Assembly (NCBI GenBank): GCA_027923505.1
Contig: BROI01000019.1
Coordinates: forward strand, 496,001 to 560,000
Length of the DNA stretch: 64,000 nucleotides
Origin: Mayamaea pseudoterrestris
Lineage: Eukaryota; Bacillariophyta; Bacillariophyceae; Sellaphorales; Sellaphoraceae
Direction of reading: 5' to 3'
Shown here: positions 52,778 to 62,951 of the stretch, one piece after another
How the letters are laid out: every line of letters begins with the position of its first letter
Position numbering within the stretch: position 1 is the first letter of the stretch
The notes under the pieces: model-generated
Seen by the model: only the letters and a program-made list of their open reading frames with translations
Told to the model about the DNA's origin: nothing
Databases searched by the model: none
Made by a program: the position numbers and the translations under genes

Positions 52778-53112
52778 ATGGTAATTAATGAAATGTAAAG
52801 CTTATTCAGGAACTGTAAATTCATGGTGATAGACCATACGTCTTCTCACGCAATCTTTGCTCTAACTCTCGGCATGTGTCTCGAACCACCGTTTCTACTA
52901 TTCTGTAGCCTCATTCATGTTCAGAAGCTGCCTTGGGTCTACTGACTTGCATGGAGGAGACGGAATGCGTCAAGTCCGGCAAGGACATTATGGAGTGTTT
53001 GAAAGATCCTGTGGAATCCGACGACTGTCGAGCCCAACGAAACGCCTATACAATGTGCAAACACTCGCAGCTGAACATGAGAACAAGAATCAGGGGCGTT
53101 CGGACATATTAG
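52778..53112 (+). CDS. COA5: COA5/PET191 cytochrome c oxidase assembly factor
   Basis: The coding sequence is split so that exon 1 (52778-52780) carries only the ATG, followed by GTAATT; exon 2 (52909-53112) starts after CTGTAG and gives MPHSCSEAALGLLTC..., 68 residues. Twin CX9C motifs are exact: CVKSGKDIMEC and CRAQRNAYTMC, preceded by CSEAALGLLTC, and the end LNMRTRIRGVRTY matches the RFRG.. end of PET191/COA5. Twin-CX9C proteins enter the mitochondrial intermembrane space through Mia40 oxidation; COA5 is needed to build complex IV. The exon 2 identity is firm; the ATG-only first exon is inferred from frame and borders. A different-frame open stretch at 52917-53138 is a shadow. Confidence 0.82.
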
Positions 53113-53281
53113 AATCTATAACTATGTTTAAGAGGTGATATATTATTTCATCATAGACTTGTTCAAATTCGCAGGCGCACATTTCTGCATAAAGAAAGCC
53201 ATTAATGTCTAGAACACCAACGACAAAGCTACACCAAGCAGTATGCAATATTAGTATGCACCACAAGCGCCACTATTTGTT

Positions 53282-54298
53282 TTAAGTATCAAGTCCTTCC
53301 GCTTCCCACAGATCCGTCAGCAAGTCAATCATTTGCGGCAACGCCACTGGCTGCGGAAACTTGCGCGGACCTCCCTCCTCCCGAAGTTGCTTTGGCGTTG
53401 CAAAGAGCACGTCGATAATTTCGTCAACGTCCACGGGAGCCGCCACCGCCTTGGCGGAACTCGAGTCCGTGTCGCTTCGTGGACCCAGCCACTCCTTGCG
53501 AGCATGCTCCCAAAAGGCAAGGCCATGATTAATGTAATCGTCTTGCAAAGATTCAGGTGGATCAGTATTGACGGGGAGACCGAAGACTCCATTCAAAAGA
53601 GCATTGGCGGGGTGCGATGCAACAGGCGGAGATGTGTCATAAATCTCGGCATTCGTGGAAAGGGTTGACGTCGTTGGTTGTGCGTCATCAAGGTGCTCGC
53701 CGTTGGGCTGCGCTTCTTTCTGCAAACCTTTAGCAGCATGACTTTGCAATTGCTCGGGAGAGCTGTTCATACGCTTGACTTCGACAATGAGATCGGTGCT
53801 ATCCCTCGACTCGGAAAAGTTTAGCGTTTCGGATTCAGTGTTTGCATCCTCCGTCAAGTCGGTGGGCTGCCGTACAATCGTCGCCGGTGCTGCTGTATTC
53901 AAAGTCAAATTGCTTCCTATTTCATGAGCTGCAATCTCTATAATTTCTTCTTGTGCTTGATCTTCCTCTACGTCTACTGGAGGTGTTGTGGATGGCTCAC
54001 CACCGTCTGTCGTCACATCCGCTTCTTGTTGCTGTTGACGATGCGTCTCTGCGAGTACGTCGTCGGCTTGTATATACTCTTCCTCTCGTCCCGCACCAAT
54101 GTCAATAACAAGATCTTGCCAAGAATTTGCGTCATTGTCAGCTTCAACATCTCCTGCAGCTTCTAGTTCTGCTGTATCGGAATAAATTGAGATGGCGTCG
54201 GTCTCGGAGAGAGCAGAAGTATTCAGCGCTTGTATCGCATCTATCTCCGCGGTTCCAGTCGTTTCAGACAATGTTTCTCGGTTGTCCGACTCCATCAT
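53282..54298 (-). CDS. DUF4050-like protein
   Basis: 338 residues from the Met at 54298 (MMESDN); the frame continues upstream to 54685 but that part lacks coding character. About 230 residues are acidic, Ser/Thr/Glu-rich and probably disordered. The C-terminal 100 residues fit the DUF4050 pattern of plants and algae: INHGLAFWEHARKEWLGPRS (W...R..W.G), then IDVLFATPKQLREEGGPRKF, then PQPVALPQMIDLLTDLWEAE ending GLDT. The function of the family is not established. No signal peptide or membrane helix. Confidence 0.75.
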   Translation of the reverse strand: MMESDNRETLSETTGTAEIDAIQALNTSALSETDAISIYSDTAELEAAGDVEADNDANSWQDLVIDIGAGREEEYIQADDVLAETHRQQQQEADVTTDGGEPSTTPPVDVEEDQAQEEIIEIAAHEIGSNLTLNTAAPATIVRQPTDLTEDANTESETLNFSESRDSTDLIVEVKRMNSSPEQLQSHAAKGLQKEAQPNGEHLDDAQPTTSTLSTNAEIYDTSPPVASHPANALLNGVFGLPVNTDPPESLQDDYINHGLAFWEHARKEWLGPRSDTDSSSAKAVAAPVDVDEIIDVLFATPKQLREEGGPRKFPQPVALPQMIDLLTDLWEAEGLDT

Positions 54299-54792
54299 GA
54301 TTTCTCTCCTACTGCTACTCGTACAGTATTCTATCGCAGCGTCTGCTGCTGTCAAGAAGGCCAACGATGGCTTCCAATCATCGGTTGGTTTCGCGTGTGC
54401 GATGATGTGTGTGTGACCTTGCCGCGCTGGCGCGCCACGGAACCGTGACATGTCGTAGTATGACTCATTTGCACGCCAGCCGCGCCGCAATCGTGGATTG
54501 CGAACGACTCGCGCATAATCCATTTCGACGTTGGTCGAGCAATGGGCGATCGCACATTCGTCACATTGGAGCTTGGTGGTTCTTGGATGACTCCTGCTTT
54601 GGATTGTTACATAGACGACGTCTCGGCGGCACTGTGAAAATCCTAAAGATGCGTGATATACATGCTTTTGGATGCCTGCTCGCAATTCGGAACACGAATC
54701 CTGATGTTCGAAGATCTTAAAAGCCTTGAAGCGATGATTTGTTTCCAGCTTGTTTCATTGTTGGAAATTGTTAACAAGATAACTAACATAAG
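54299..54792. other. Divergent intergenic region, no gene seen
   Basis: About 490 bp between the DUF4050 gene and the GH128-like gene. Overlapping open frames on both strands show no recognisable protein. Presumably two promoters. Confidence 0.35.
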
Positions 54793-57700
54793 ATGAAGCA
54801 TGTGCGAAAAGTGGGAAGTCTAAAGTGCATTCATGAGGATGCAAGTCTGGCTGACGATAGCATCTCATCAGAGGTGCTGGCGGAGGAAGGCGAGTGCGAG
54901 ATCAGTATTTCCAAGGCTGGATCTGACGCCGACACCATCAGGGATGCTGAGAATCGGTGATTAAACAGGTGATCCTCAGTACTATGGCCTACATCCCAGG
55001 GCATTGGTAAAGATGCGGGATCGACTGGCTGCGTTGCAATGAACAGGACAGTTAGCTATAGAGACTCGGAGACACTCTTGGAGAGGTCAAGATTCCAAGA
55101 GTTACGGCGGTCGCTTAGGATAGAATAAGCTCACTCTTTTATAGCGGATCTTTTGCAAGCGAATAGGAGAGGTTTATATCGTAAATTACAAGTACATTTG
55201 GAGCAATCTCAGCATACCTTAAGGTAGCCTCGGAGATACCCGAGTCAGCATGGCTGAACCAGCCCAAGGAATCGTTCCTGCAAGGACTGACGAGGAGCGA
55301 TGGAAAGATGAGCGCTGGAACAAGAAGCCTGCGGCGATCCCCAAGTTGGATAAAGACAAGAAGTTTTGGACTTGGAAGATGGAGATCGAGGCGTGGCAAG
55401 TTGCGCATGACTTGGACAAGGTAATGGATCCAAGCGGATGGGCGGACCTGCCGACGCGAGAAGAACAGCCAAATCAATCGTACGCCAACAGGCGAGCCGT
55501 CAAGATGAACAAGGTAGCCATGGCGCAGTTAATCATGGCGCATGGCGACGGAGACAAGGGAGCGGAGTTCCTCTTGATCATTACGGAATCAAGGACGGAA
55601 GCGTGGCCGACGGGCAAGGCAAGTGACGTCATGAAGAAGCTGATCGAACAATATCAGCCGACCGATCAAGTTGCCCAATTAAAGTTGATGGATGACCTTA
55701 GCAGTCTCTCGATGCGAGACAGCCAAAATCCAACCAAGTTGTTCCTAAAGGTAGCAGAGCTGGAGAGTCAGTTTCTAGCGTCAGGAGCAAAGCTCGAGGA
55801 GCGTCAAGTCGTTCCTCATATCATCAAGGCCTTACCGGAGCGGTACAGCGGACGAGTGTCGGCCATGTTTGAAAAGCACAAGGAGCTAACCAAAGCAATG
55901 ATACGCAAGGCGTAGAGGCAGAATATCGCCTCCAAGTGGCGAAAGGCGCCATCAAGGAAGACGACGATGAAGATGAAGATGAACAAGCTCTCTTTACTCA
56001 ATCGTCGATCGGAAACCCCAAGGGCTGCTGGCTTTGCGGCAGCACGGAACACAAGAAGAAGGACTGCCCAAAGGTATAAAGGGAACGGCGGCGGAGGCAA
56101 CAGAAGCAGGTCGAAGAAAAGATTCCAAGGAACGTGCGACGAATGCGGAAAGCAAGGGCACAAGAAAGAAGACTGCTTTCATCTTGAGAAGAACGCCTCC
56201 AAGCGCCCCGCTTGGTTCAAGAAGATCTTGGAGAAGAAGAATGAGTCGGCAAATGTCACTTGTGACGACGAATTCTTCATCATGGCAACCAAGGGCGTCG
56301 CGGAGGTCGACGACGAGTTGTGGTTTGCCGACAACGGGTGCACGAGCGCCATAACGAAGTCAAAAGAAGCAATGTATGAGACAAGGGCAGCAAACGCGAT
56401 AAGATCAAAGTCGGGAACAGTGAATACGTACATCCCGAGCTTGTTGGAAAGTTGCGAGGCACAATCGTGGATAAGGACGGCAAGAAGGTTGGAAACTTGT
56501 CGTTGGATCGAGTCAGTTACTCGGAGTCAGCCGTCGGCAACCTCATTCCAGTCGGAAAGATGATAAAGGAAGGTTGGACGCTGAAGCAGTCAATAGATGG
56601 ACTGGAGTTAAGCAAAGGAAAGCGCAAGTTAGTCTTCGATGTGACGGTACAAGTCGGCAGCGGAGTCTTCCACGCTATCGCGAAGTCAAAAGGACGCCGA
56701 CGACGGCAGAACAAGCAACAGTCACGGCAAACGCAAACAGAGTCGTTTCTTACCAACAAGTGCATGAAGAGTTTGGCCACATGGGCAAAGCAGCGACTCG
56801 AGCGACAGCGAAGCACTTAGGATGGACGCTAACTGGAAAGATGAATCCATGCGTCTCTTGCGGCGCTAGCGAAGGCGCGCCAGAAGGATATCGCTCGAAA
56901 GGAGCCAGCCGAGAAGGCAAAAGACACCAGGACGACGCATCTACTTGGACTTGACGACGCCAAAGGATAAAGAAGGCAAGAATCTGCCAGGCAAGTTGAA
57001 CGGTCGATGCATCGTGGACGACGGCGACAGGATTCAAAGTTGTCGACTTCTTCGCAACCAAGAACGCAATGGTGGAACCAACCTTGAACCTGCTTAGAGA
57101 ATGGAAGCACAAAGGAAGGGAGGTTGAGTTTCTAAGGATGCATAACGCTGGCGAGAACAAGAGTCTTGCGAGGCAAGCCAAGGCAGAGGGACTCGTCAAG
57201 CGCATTGAATGGACAGCGGCAAACACGCCGCAACAGAACCACAAGGCAGAAACCTGCTGGCGCACACTCAAAGGGCGTTCAAGAGCTATAGCATACAGAG
57301 CAAACGTACCAGAGAAGCAGAGGCAGAAGTTCTTTGCAAGGCTAGTAAAGCATGCTAGCAAGTTGGATGGACTCACCATGGTCGAGTTGAATGGGGAAAT
57401 GAAAACACGCTATGAGCACTTTGGCGAAAAGATTCCACGCTTTGTTAAGTACATGAGGCGTTGGGGCGAGGCGTGCGTGCGAGCGAAAGGTGTCAAGAAA
57501 CCGGGAATGGAATTTGACAAAGGCGCAGTCGGCATGTTGGTAGGCTTTTCCGGATGACCATGAGGGAGACGTCTATCAAGTTTGGAATCCCAAGACGAAT
57601 AGAGTTGCAGAGGTTAGAGATGTAACGTTCCTAAACAAGTGGTATTTCCAAGAAACGATCAAGGAGATAGCCGACTTAAAGGAGAAGGAAGGCATCGATT

Positions 57701-60700
57701 GGGATCTTGACACCCCAAGAGGTGCGACTCACGACGCGCAAGCCAGCGACAGTGAGGAAGAGGAGAGTGTCAACGGTGACGTTGACAACGTGGCATCAGC
57801 AAACGAGCGAGCTGTCACAAAGATTGACCATGGGGAAGGAAGAACAATAACTCGATCCGGGCGCGTTGTAATACCAAGGCAACGATTGATCGAGCAAGCA
57901 ACGCTGGCGTATCAGCTGGCGACCCATGAATGCGCGTTGGCGATGCTGGACTGTGAGCTTACGCTCAACGCGGCAATCATCGAGGAGATGGAGGAAGGCG
58001 AGTGCTACACGCCCGGCGGCGACGAGTTAGCGCGCTTGGCGCAGGGATTGGCGATGGCATTGCGCATACATCAGAGCTACAAGTAATGAAGTTCAGCGAG
58101 GCAATGGCGAAGGGACCAGTCGCTGAATGGCAGAAGGCGGTTGACGCGACGGCATCGAATGCTCAAGTACAAATGCTTCAAAGAAATCCCACGCTCGCAG
58201 CTTCCTGAAGGAACGAAGCTGATTCGACACGACATGGGCAATGAAGCAAAAGGCAAACGGAACAAAGCGAGCAAGAATGGCGGTCAGGGGATTCCAGCAG
58301 ATCGAAGGAGTCCATTACGATCCCAAGTCGGTGTCGGCGCCTGTCGTGAATCTATCGACGACGCGCATCATGTTGGTATTGATGTTGATGGCACGCTGGG
58401 ACGCGCACATTGTCGACGTGCGAGGAGCATTCTTGCAAGGCAAGTTCGAAAACGACGAAAAGATTTACATTAAGATACCACAAGGATTCGAAAAGCATTA
58501 TAAAGCAGACAGCGTGTTGCAGCTGTTGGCGCCAGTGTACGGATTGATACAAGCGGCGTACTGTTTCTATTTGGTGTTGGTCAGAGCGTTCGACAACCAA
58601 GGATACGGAAGGAGCAAGGCCGATCCATGCCTCTATTATCAATGGGGCGAACAAGGATTACATCTTTGGTCGAGTCATACGGATGACTGCTTGTCGGCCG
58701 GAAAGGATATCATCACAGCGAAGAACAAATTCATGAGCGAACTTCGACTGCGAGGACATTGGCGAGTTGAAAGAGCACATCGGCTGCAAGATCGATATCA
58801 ACAAGGAAGAAGGATGGTTGAAGATAACTCAACCAGTCGCAATTCAAAGACTCAAAGACGAGTTCAATATACCCGACGAGCTCGATGAGGAGAGGCTTCC
58901 GGCGTCACCGGGAAGCAAGTTAAAGAGCGGCGAAACAATCGTTGGAGCGCAGGAGCATCACGAGTTTCGCAGCGGCGTTGGCATTGTTCAATGGATTAAA
59001 AGAGGCTCGAGACCAGAGATAAGCAACGCTGTTAGAGACGTTGCAAGGCGTCTACAGGACCAACGGAAGCGCATGTGAAAGCGAACCATCGAATCATGCG
59101 CTACTTAACGAGGACTCCGAGACGTGGACTCGTCCTCAAGCCATCGAGGCAATGGGATGGCACACCAAGCTTTAAGTTCAGATTGAAAGTGATTACGGAC
59201 TCATCATACGCGTCGGATCCAGACACAAGAAGGAGTCCAGGAGGCTACAGCACGTTTCTAGAGGACGCGCCAATCGTTCAATGCTCAAAGATGCAAGACT
59301 TTGTCACGCTGTCGCCCACGGAGGCGGAGTTAGTGGAGATGACGAACGGAGCGCGCGAGCTGTTGAGCCACAAGCGATTACTGGAGTCGATTGGATTACA
59401 AGTCGAGCTCCCAATGAAAGTTATAGGAGACAACAAGGGCGCGTTTGATCTAACGAACAATTGGTCGACGGCCGGCAAGACGCGTCATATTGACGTGCGA
59501 TATTATTTCCTTCGAGAGTTGAAGGAGAAAAAGATTATAGACATTGAATGGATTGGAACCGACGACAATTGCGCCGATATCTTTACAAAGAATCTGGGCG
59601 TGAAGGCGTTTAACAAGCACGCAAAGGTGTTCGTCGGCGACGATGAGTACTTTGAAGATTAAGTACATCGGATCAGAGGAGAGTGCTGAGAATCGGTGAT
59701 TAAACAGGTGATCCTCAGTACTATGGCCTACATCCCAGGGCATTGGTAAAGATGCGGGATCGACTGGCTGCGTTGCAATGAACAGGACAGTTAGCTATAG
59801 AGACTCGGAGACACTCTTGGAGAGGTCAAGATTCCAAGAGTTACGGCGGTCGCTTAGGATAGAATAAGCTCACTCTTTTATAGCGGATCTTTTGCAAGCG
59901 AATAGGAGAGGTTTATATCGTAAATTACAAGTACATTTGGAGCAATCTCAGCAAGGGACGAAAGTTTCGAATGCGAAAAGTCGTTTGAAGGCTCATTTGG
60001 AAGGCGAAAAGTAAGAGTCATTAGCCTCGTGCTGCTCATGATGAGCATGGTTGCTGTGACTGCCGTTTTGGTCGCAGTCGCCATTGGCATGCTGCGTCAA
60101 GGGCAAGGCAGCAGCGAGTCAGCAAGCACCACAGACATGGCGAACCGACAATCATATGCAACGGAGGCGCCATCGCCAAGTTCGACTACTTCTGTTCCGT
60201 CGTTGCGCTCGGCCCCTTACAAAGCCAACGTTGACAAAGATCCTCTACCAGCAAATGACGACGATGCCATTATGACTACTGAAGCACCACATGCACAATC
60301 TACTCAAGATCCAAGTGCAAGGGCGCCATGTAAATTTACAAGCAGCACACCTCCACCACCTCCGTTTCCAGGCAAGAAAGGCATTGGGATGCGATTGGAC
60401 GGCCAAGTCATGCTTGAAAACTTGCGTAAAGTTGTTCAGCTGCATCCTTACTGGAACTGCTCGTGGGATCTTCAGCGCGTCAAAGGTCAGCCCAATGACA
60501 TTGAGTTTGTTCCCATGATATGGGGAAACGCTAGAACGCAGTCTGAACTCGCGTCTGAATTGCAGATGATTGTTGATTCCGGAACAGCAAAGCGGATCTT
60601 GGCGTTCAATGAGCCTGATCGCAAGAAGCAAGCAAACATGCCGGTTTGGAAGGCGATGCAAACTTGGCCAACCATTAGTTCCACGAATCTTCCAATCATT

Positions 60701-61153
60701 GGTCCTTCCTGCTCACAACCCACTGGAAAGTGGATGCAAAAGTTTTACGATAAAGTAAAGACCAAATGCCTGCGTATTGATTACGTCGGAATCCATTGGT
60801 ATGGGAATGCGAATGCTGCTCAATTCAAGCAGCACATGGCGGACATTTACGCCATTTATCAACAACCTTTGGTCATTACCGAGTTTGCGCCTGCGGATTG
60901 GAGTGCAACGACAGTCCAAAACAATCAGTTTTCAGCAGCCGACGTACTCAACTTTGCCAAGGAAGTAATGCCGTGGTTGGAGGAGACGGAATGGGTAGCC
61001 GCGTACGCTTGGTTTCCTTTCAACATTGACGATGGTGTTGGTACGAGTTCAGCCCTCTTTGACAATGCAGGTGACATGACGGTGCTCGGTCGTTTCTATG
61101 CATCAGTGTCGACAGAGTACCCAAGTGGCGACCAGTGGATACAGTCGGATTAA
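54793..61153 (+). CDS. GH128-like beta-glucanase, membrane-anchored; exon split by a copia insertion
   Basis: Host parts: 54793-54944 (50 codons and 2 nt) and 59959-61153. The two parts are in the same frame across one AGGGA target copy, together encoding 448 residues, so the element sits in a coding exon. The N-terminus is cytosolic and acidic, then a membrane anchor (RVISLVLLMMSMVAVTAVLV), a Ser/Thr stem, and a C-terminal glycosyl hydrolase catalytic-core domain. Its acid/base motif is ILAFNEPDRK (Glu about 269), followed by IDYVGIHWYG, and its nucleophile motif is LVITEFAPAD (Glu about 359). GH128 enzymes cleave beta-1,3-glucan; in diatoms chrysolaminarin or callose-like wall glucan are candidates. 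As assembled this copy should not give full-length protein; an intact allele may exist. Confidence 0.85.
54940..54944. repeat. Target-site duplication AGGGA, left copy
   Basis: Five bases directly before the 5' LTR, repeated exactly after the 3' LTR. Five-bp duplications are standard for copia integrase. Confidence 0.95.
54945..55214 (+). repeat. 5' LTR of the inserted copia element
   Basis: Starts TGCTGAGA and ends TCTCAGCA, an exact 8-bp inverted terminal pair. By eye it matches the 3' LTR at every position. A 12-bp palindrome TACCTTAAGGTA follows directly. Confidence 0.97.
59684..59953 (+). repeat. 3' LTR of the inserted copia element
   Basis: 270 bp, same termini TGCTGAGA/TCTCAGCA as the 5' LTR, preceded by a purine tract (59675-59683) that would prime plus-strand synthesis. 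Confidence 0.97.
59954..59958. repeat. Target-site duplication AGGGA, right copy
   Basis: Exact repeat of 54940-54944; the GH128-like host frame resumes right after it. Confidence 0.95.
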
Positions 61154-61292
61154 CTTCCTTTTCCGTCTCTTGTAATTCTTTATACTCGTATATATTAATG
61201 TTTCTTTACATAATACAAATGATTTTACGGTAAACACTGCTTCGGCTTGTCTTTATTTGAGTATGGAACAAGAACCACCAAGCAGCATTAGC

Positions 61293-62616
61293 TTACTGCT
61301 CAACATGCACCCCTCCTTCCTCATTATTAATCTCATGCTGCTCCCCGCTCCCTTGCTGATGTTCCTCTTCCTGATTCTCTTCCTCAATAATGCGCTTCAT
61401 GTATCGAATACCAACAAAGTGCTCCATCCGATGATATTCCCCCGGTTTGACGGCAGATCTCCGCATACGCTCGACAGCTTCGACGCCGTCAATGACCTTG
61501 GCGAAACACGGATCCGCTTCACCAGGATCGTTGTAAGCTGATTGACCGCCAGGTCCATGAATGACGGAATTGTCCCTGAAATAATGCAAGTAAAAAGTGA
61601 GTCATTTTTCGTTACTCATGATGGGCCGTGACACACTTGCCAATTAACACGTACCTCACGGATATATAAAAGTCTGGTCCACCGGGTCGTCCAGCATATC
61701 CAAGTGTATATTGCGTATGCGGAAAGTTGGGACTATACTCCTGAAACAAGACACTGCTAAAGCCACTCTGCCGAAAGTTTTGGGCCAGATGCGCGTCGGG
61801 CGGAGTGCTAAAATACGAGACTGGCCCCGCCTGAATCACGTGGTGCGCGTTGCGATGAAAGGATGCGCCATTGTAGAGGCCACGCTCGACTTGCTCCAAG
61901 AACCAGTAGACGGAATGTGGCATGTCTGCTTCGGGTGCCATTTCAATGACAATGCGGTCGCCGCCCAAAGCGTCGTGAGCAATATTGGAGTGCGGATCAA
62001 ACTCCAACTTTATTTCAACTCGATGCGGACCTGGTCCAAACCTTGCCATGAGTTGCTTCATTGAGTATTGCTGTATCGAGTCATGCGTAGTGTGCTTTTG
62101 CTGCACCAGCTGCTTTATTTTGGCGTCCAACTGTTGCACTTGCTCTCGCTCGCCTTCCGTTCGTTCCAAGTTTCTGGCCTGCTGCTCGGCAAGCTGCAGC
62201 TCTCGCGTCAATTTCAGATTCTCTTGCTCAAAGGTCGCTACTCGTTGTTGTAGCTTGCTCATGGCAGCATTCTCATGGTTCGTCTCATGTTTCATTCGAT
62301 CCCTTGACTCGGGCGAGTGAATCAACACGTAACCCATCGCCGCGACGGCAATCAAGAGTAATCCAGCCACAACCTTGTAGAAGGTCGACGTTCCTTCACT
62401 ATTGGGACTGTACGATCGATGGCGGGCACTCAAGCTGAAGCTCCGTTGCACGCCGGGTCGCTTGTGTCCGGAAACGTTGCTCAGTGGACTCGTCGCCGCG
62501 TCGCCCGCTAGTGGCAGCAGCATGGACGAGTCGCTCGAGGCGGATCGAGCCATGCCAATGCCTCGCATGCCGCGGTGCTTGAGGTCGCTCATGTCCATCA
62601 TGGTGGTGAATGTCAT
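61293..62616 (-). CDS. Membrane-anchored cyclophilin-like protein
   Basis: Exon 1 is 62616-61655 and exon 2 is 61575-61293 (79-bp GTACGT...TCAG intron), giving 414 residues; the frame is open upstream to 62781. A Ser-rich cytosolic N-terminus, one membrane helix (FYKVVAGLLLIAVAAMGYVL), a coiled coil (about residues 115-175, SKLQQRVATFEQENLKLTRE), then a cyclophilin-type domain: RIVIEMAPEADMPHSVYWFL, LYNGASFHRNAHHVIQAGP, and after the splice DNSVIHGPGG, ADPCFAKVIDGVEAVERM. Cyclophilins isomerise Pro peptide bonds; several catalytic positions (for example the usual F-R-x-x-x-x-F pattern) are changed, so activity is uncertain. The tail is Glu/Gln-rich. The type II topology suggests a Golgi or endomembrane lumen location. 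Confidence 0.8.
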
Positions 62617-62951
62617 ATGCTGCTGGATAAAATGATTTTGGAAGATGTAAAGCAGTGTGTGTATGGCTTGTGTGCATGTATAATGCCTGTCAAAATAGTG
62701 TGAAGCATGCAAGGAAAGAAGGTGGTCGGTCGCGATTTGCTTCGCAAAGAGGGCGCAGGTAGCCAAGAATGTCATGGTCATGCAGTCATTTGCGAAAGGT
62801 CATCCATGCCTTTCCATGTGAGTATCGCTACGATGTGTGTGCGTCGGACGGACGACACCAGCAACCACCCAAGATCGGATCTGCTTTTGACCATGACGGC
62901 AAGTCTTCCTTGAAACGGACAATCAGCTTGACCAAAGGTGCATTTGGAACC
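62617..62951. promoter_or_regulatory. Divergent promoter region, cyclophilin-like / NOP58
   Basis: 335 bp between the two start codons; both frames extend into it but without family support. No TATA box recognised. Confidence 0.4.

Larger units (their letters stand above)
54945..59953 (+). mobile_element. Complete Ty1/copia LTR retrotransposon inserted in the GH128-like gene
   Basis: 5009 bp with 270-bp LTRs at both ends (54945-55214 and 59684-59953) and a 5-bp AGGGA duplication on both flanks. Internal parts in copia order: gag-like region (about 55250-55920), zinc-knuckle region (about 56000-56180, C-x2-C-x4-H-x4-C), protease-like region (about 56280-56450), integrase (about 56700-57600), reverse transcriptase (about 58150-58900) and RNase H (about 59100-59660). 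A purine tract AGAGGAGAG lies just before the 3' LTR. The coding region looks broken, with roughly half a dozen or more interruptions, so this copy is probably not autonomous. The matching LTRs nevertheless point to a young insertion. Confidence 0.95.

Noticed and set aside
52917-53138. 73-codon forward frame with its own Met
   Set aside because: Shadow frame; the COA5 frame in the same place has exact twin CX9C motifs.
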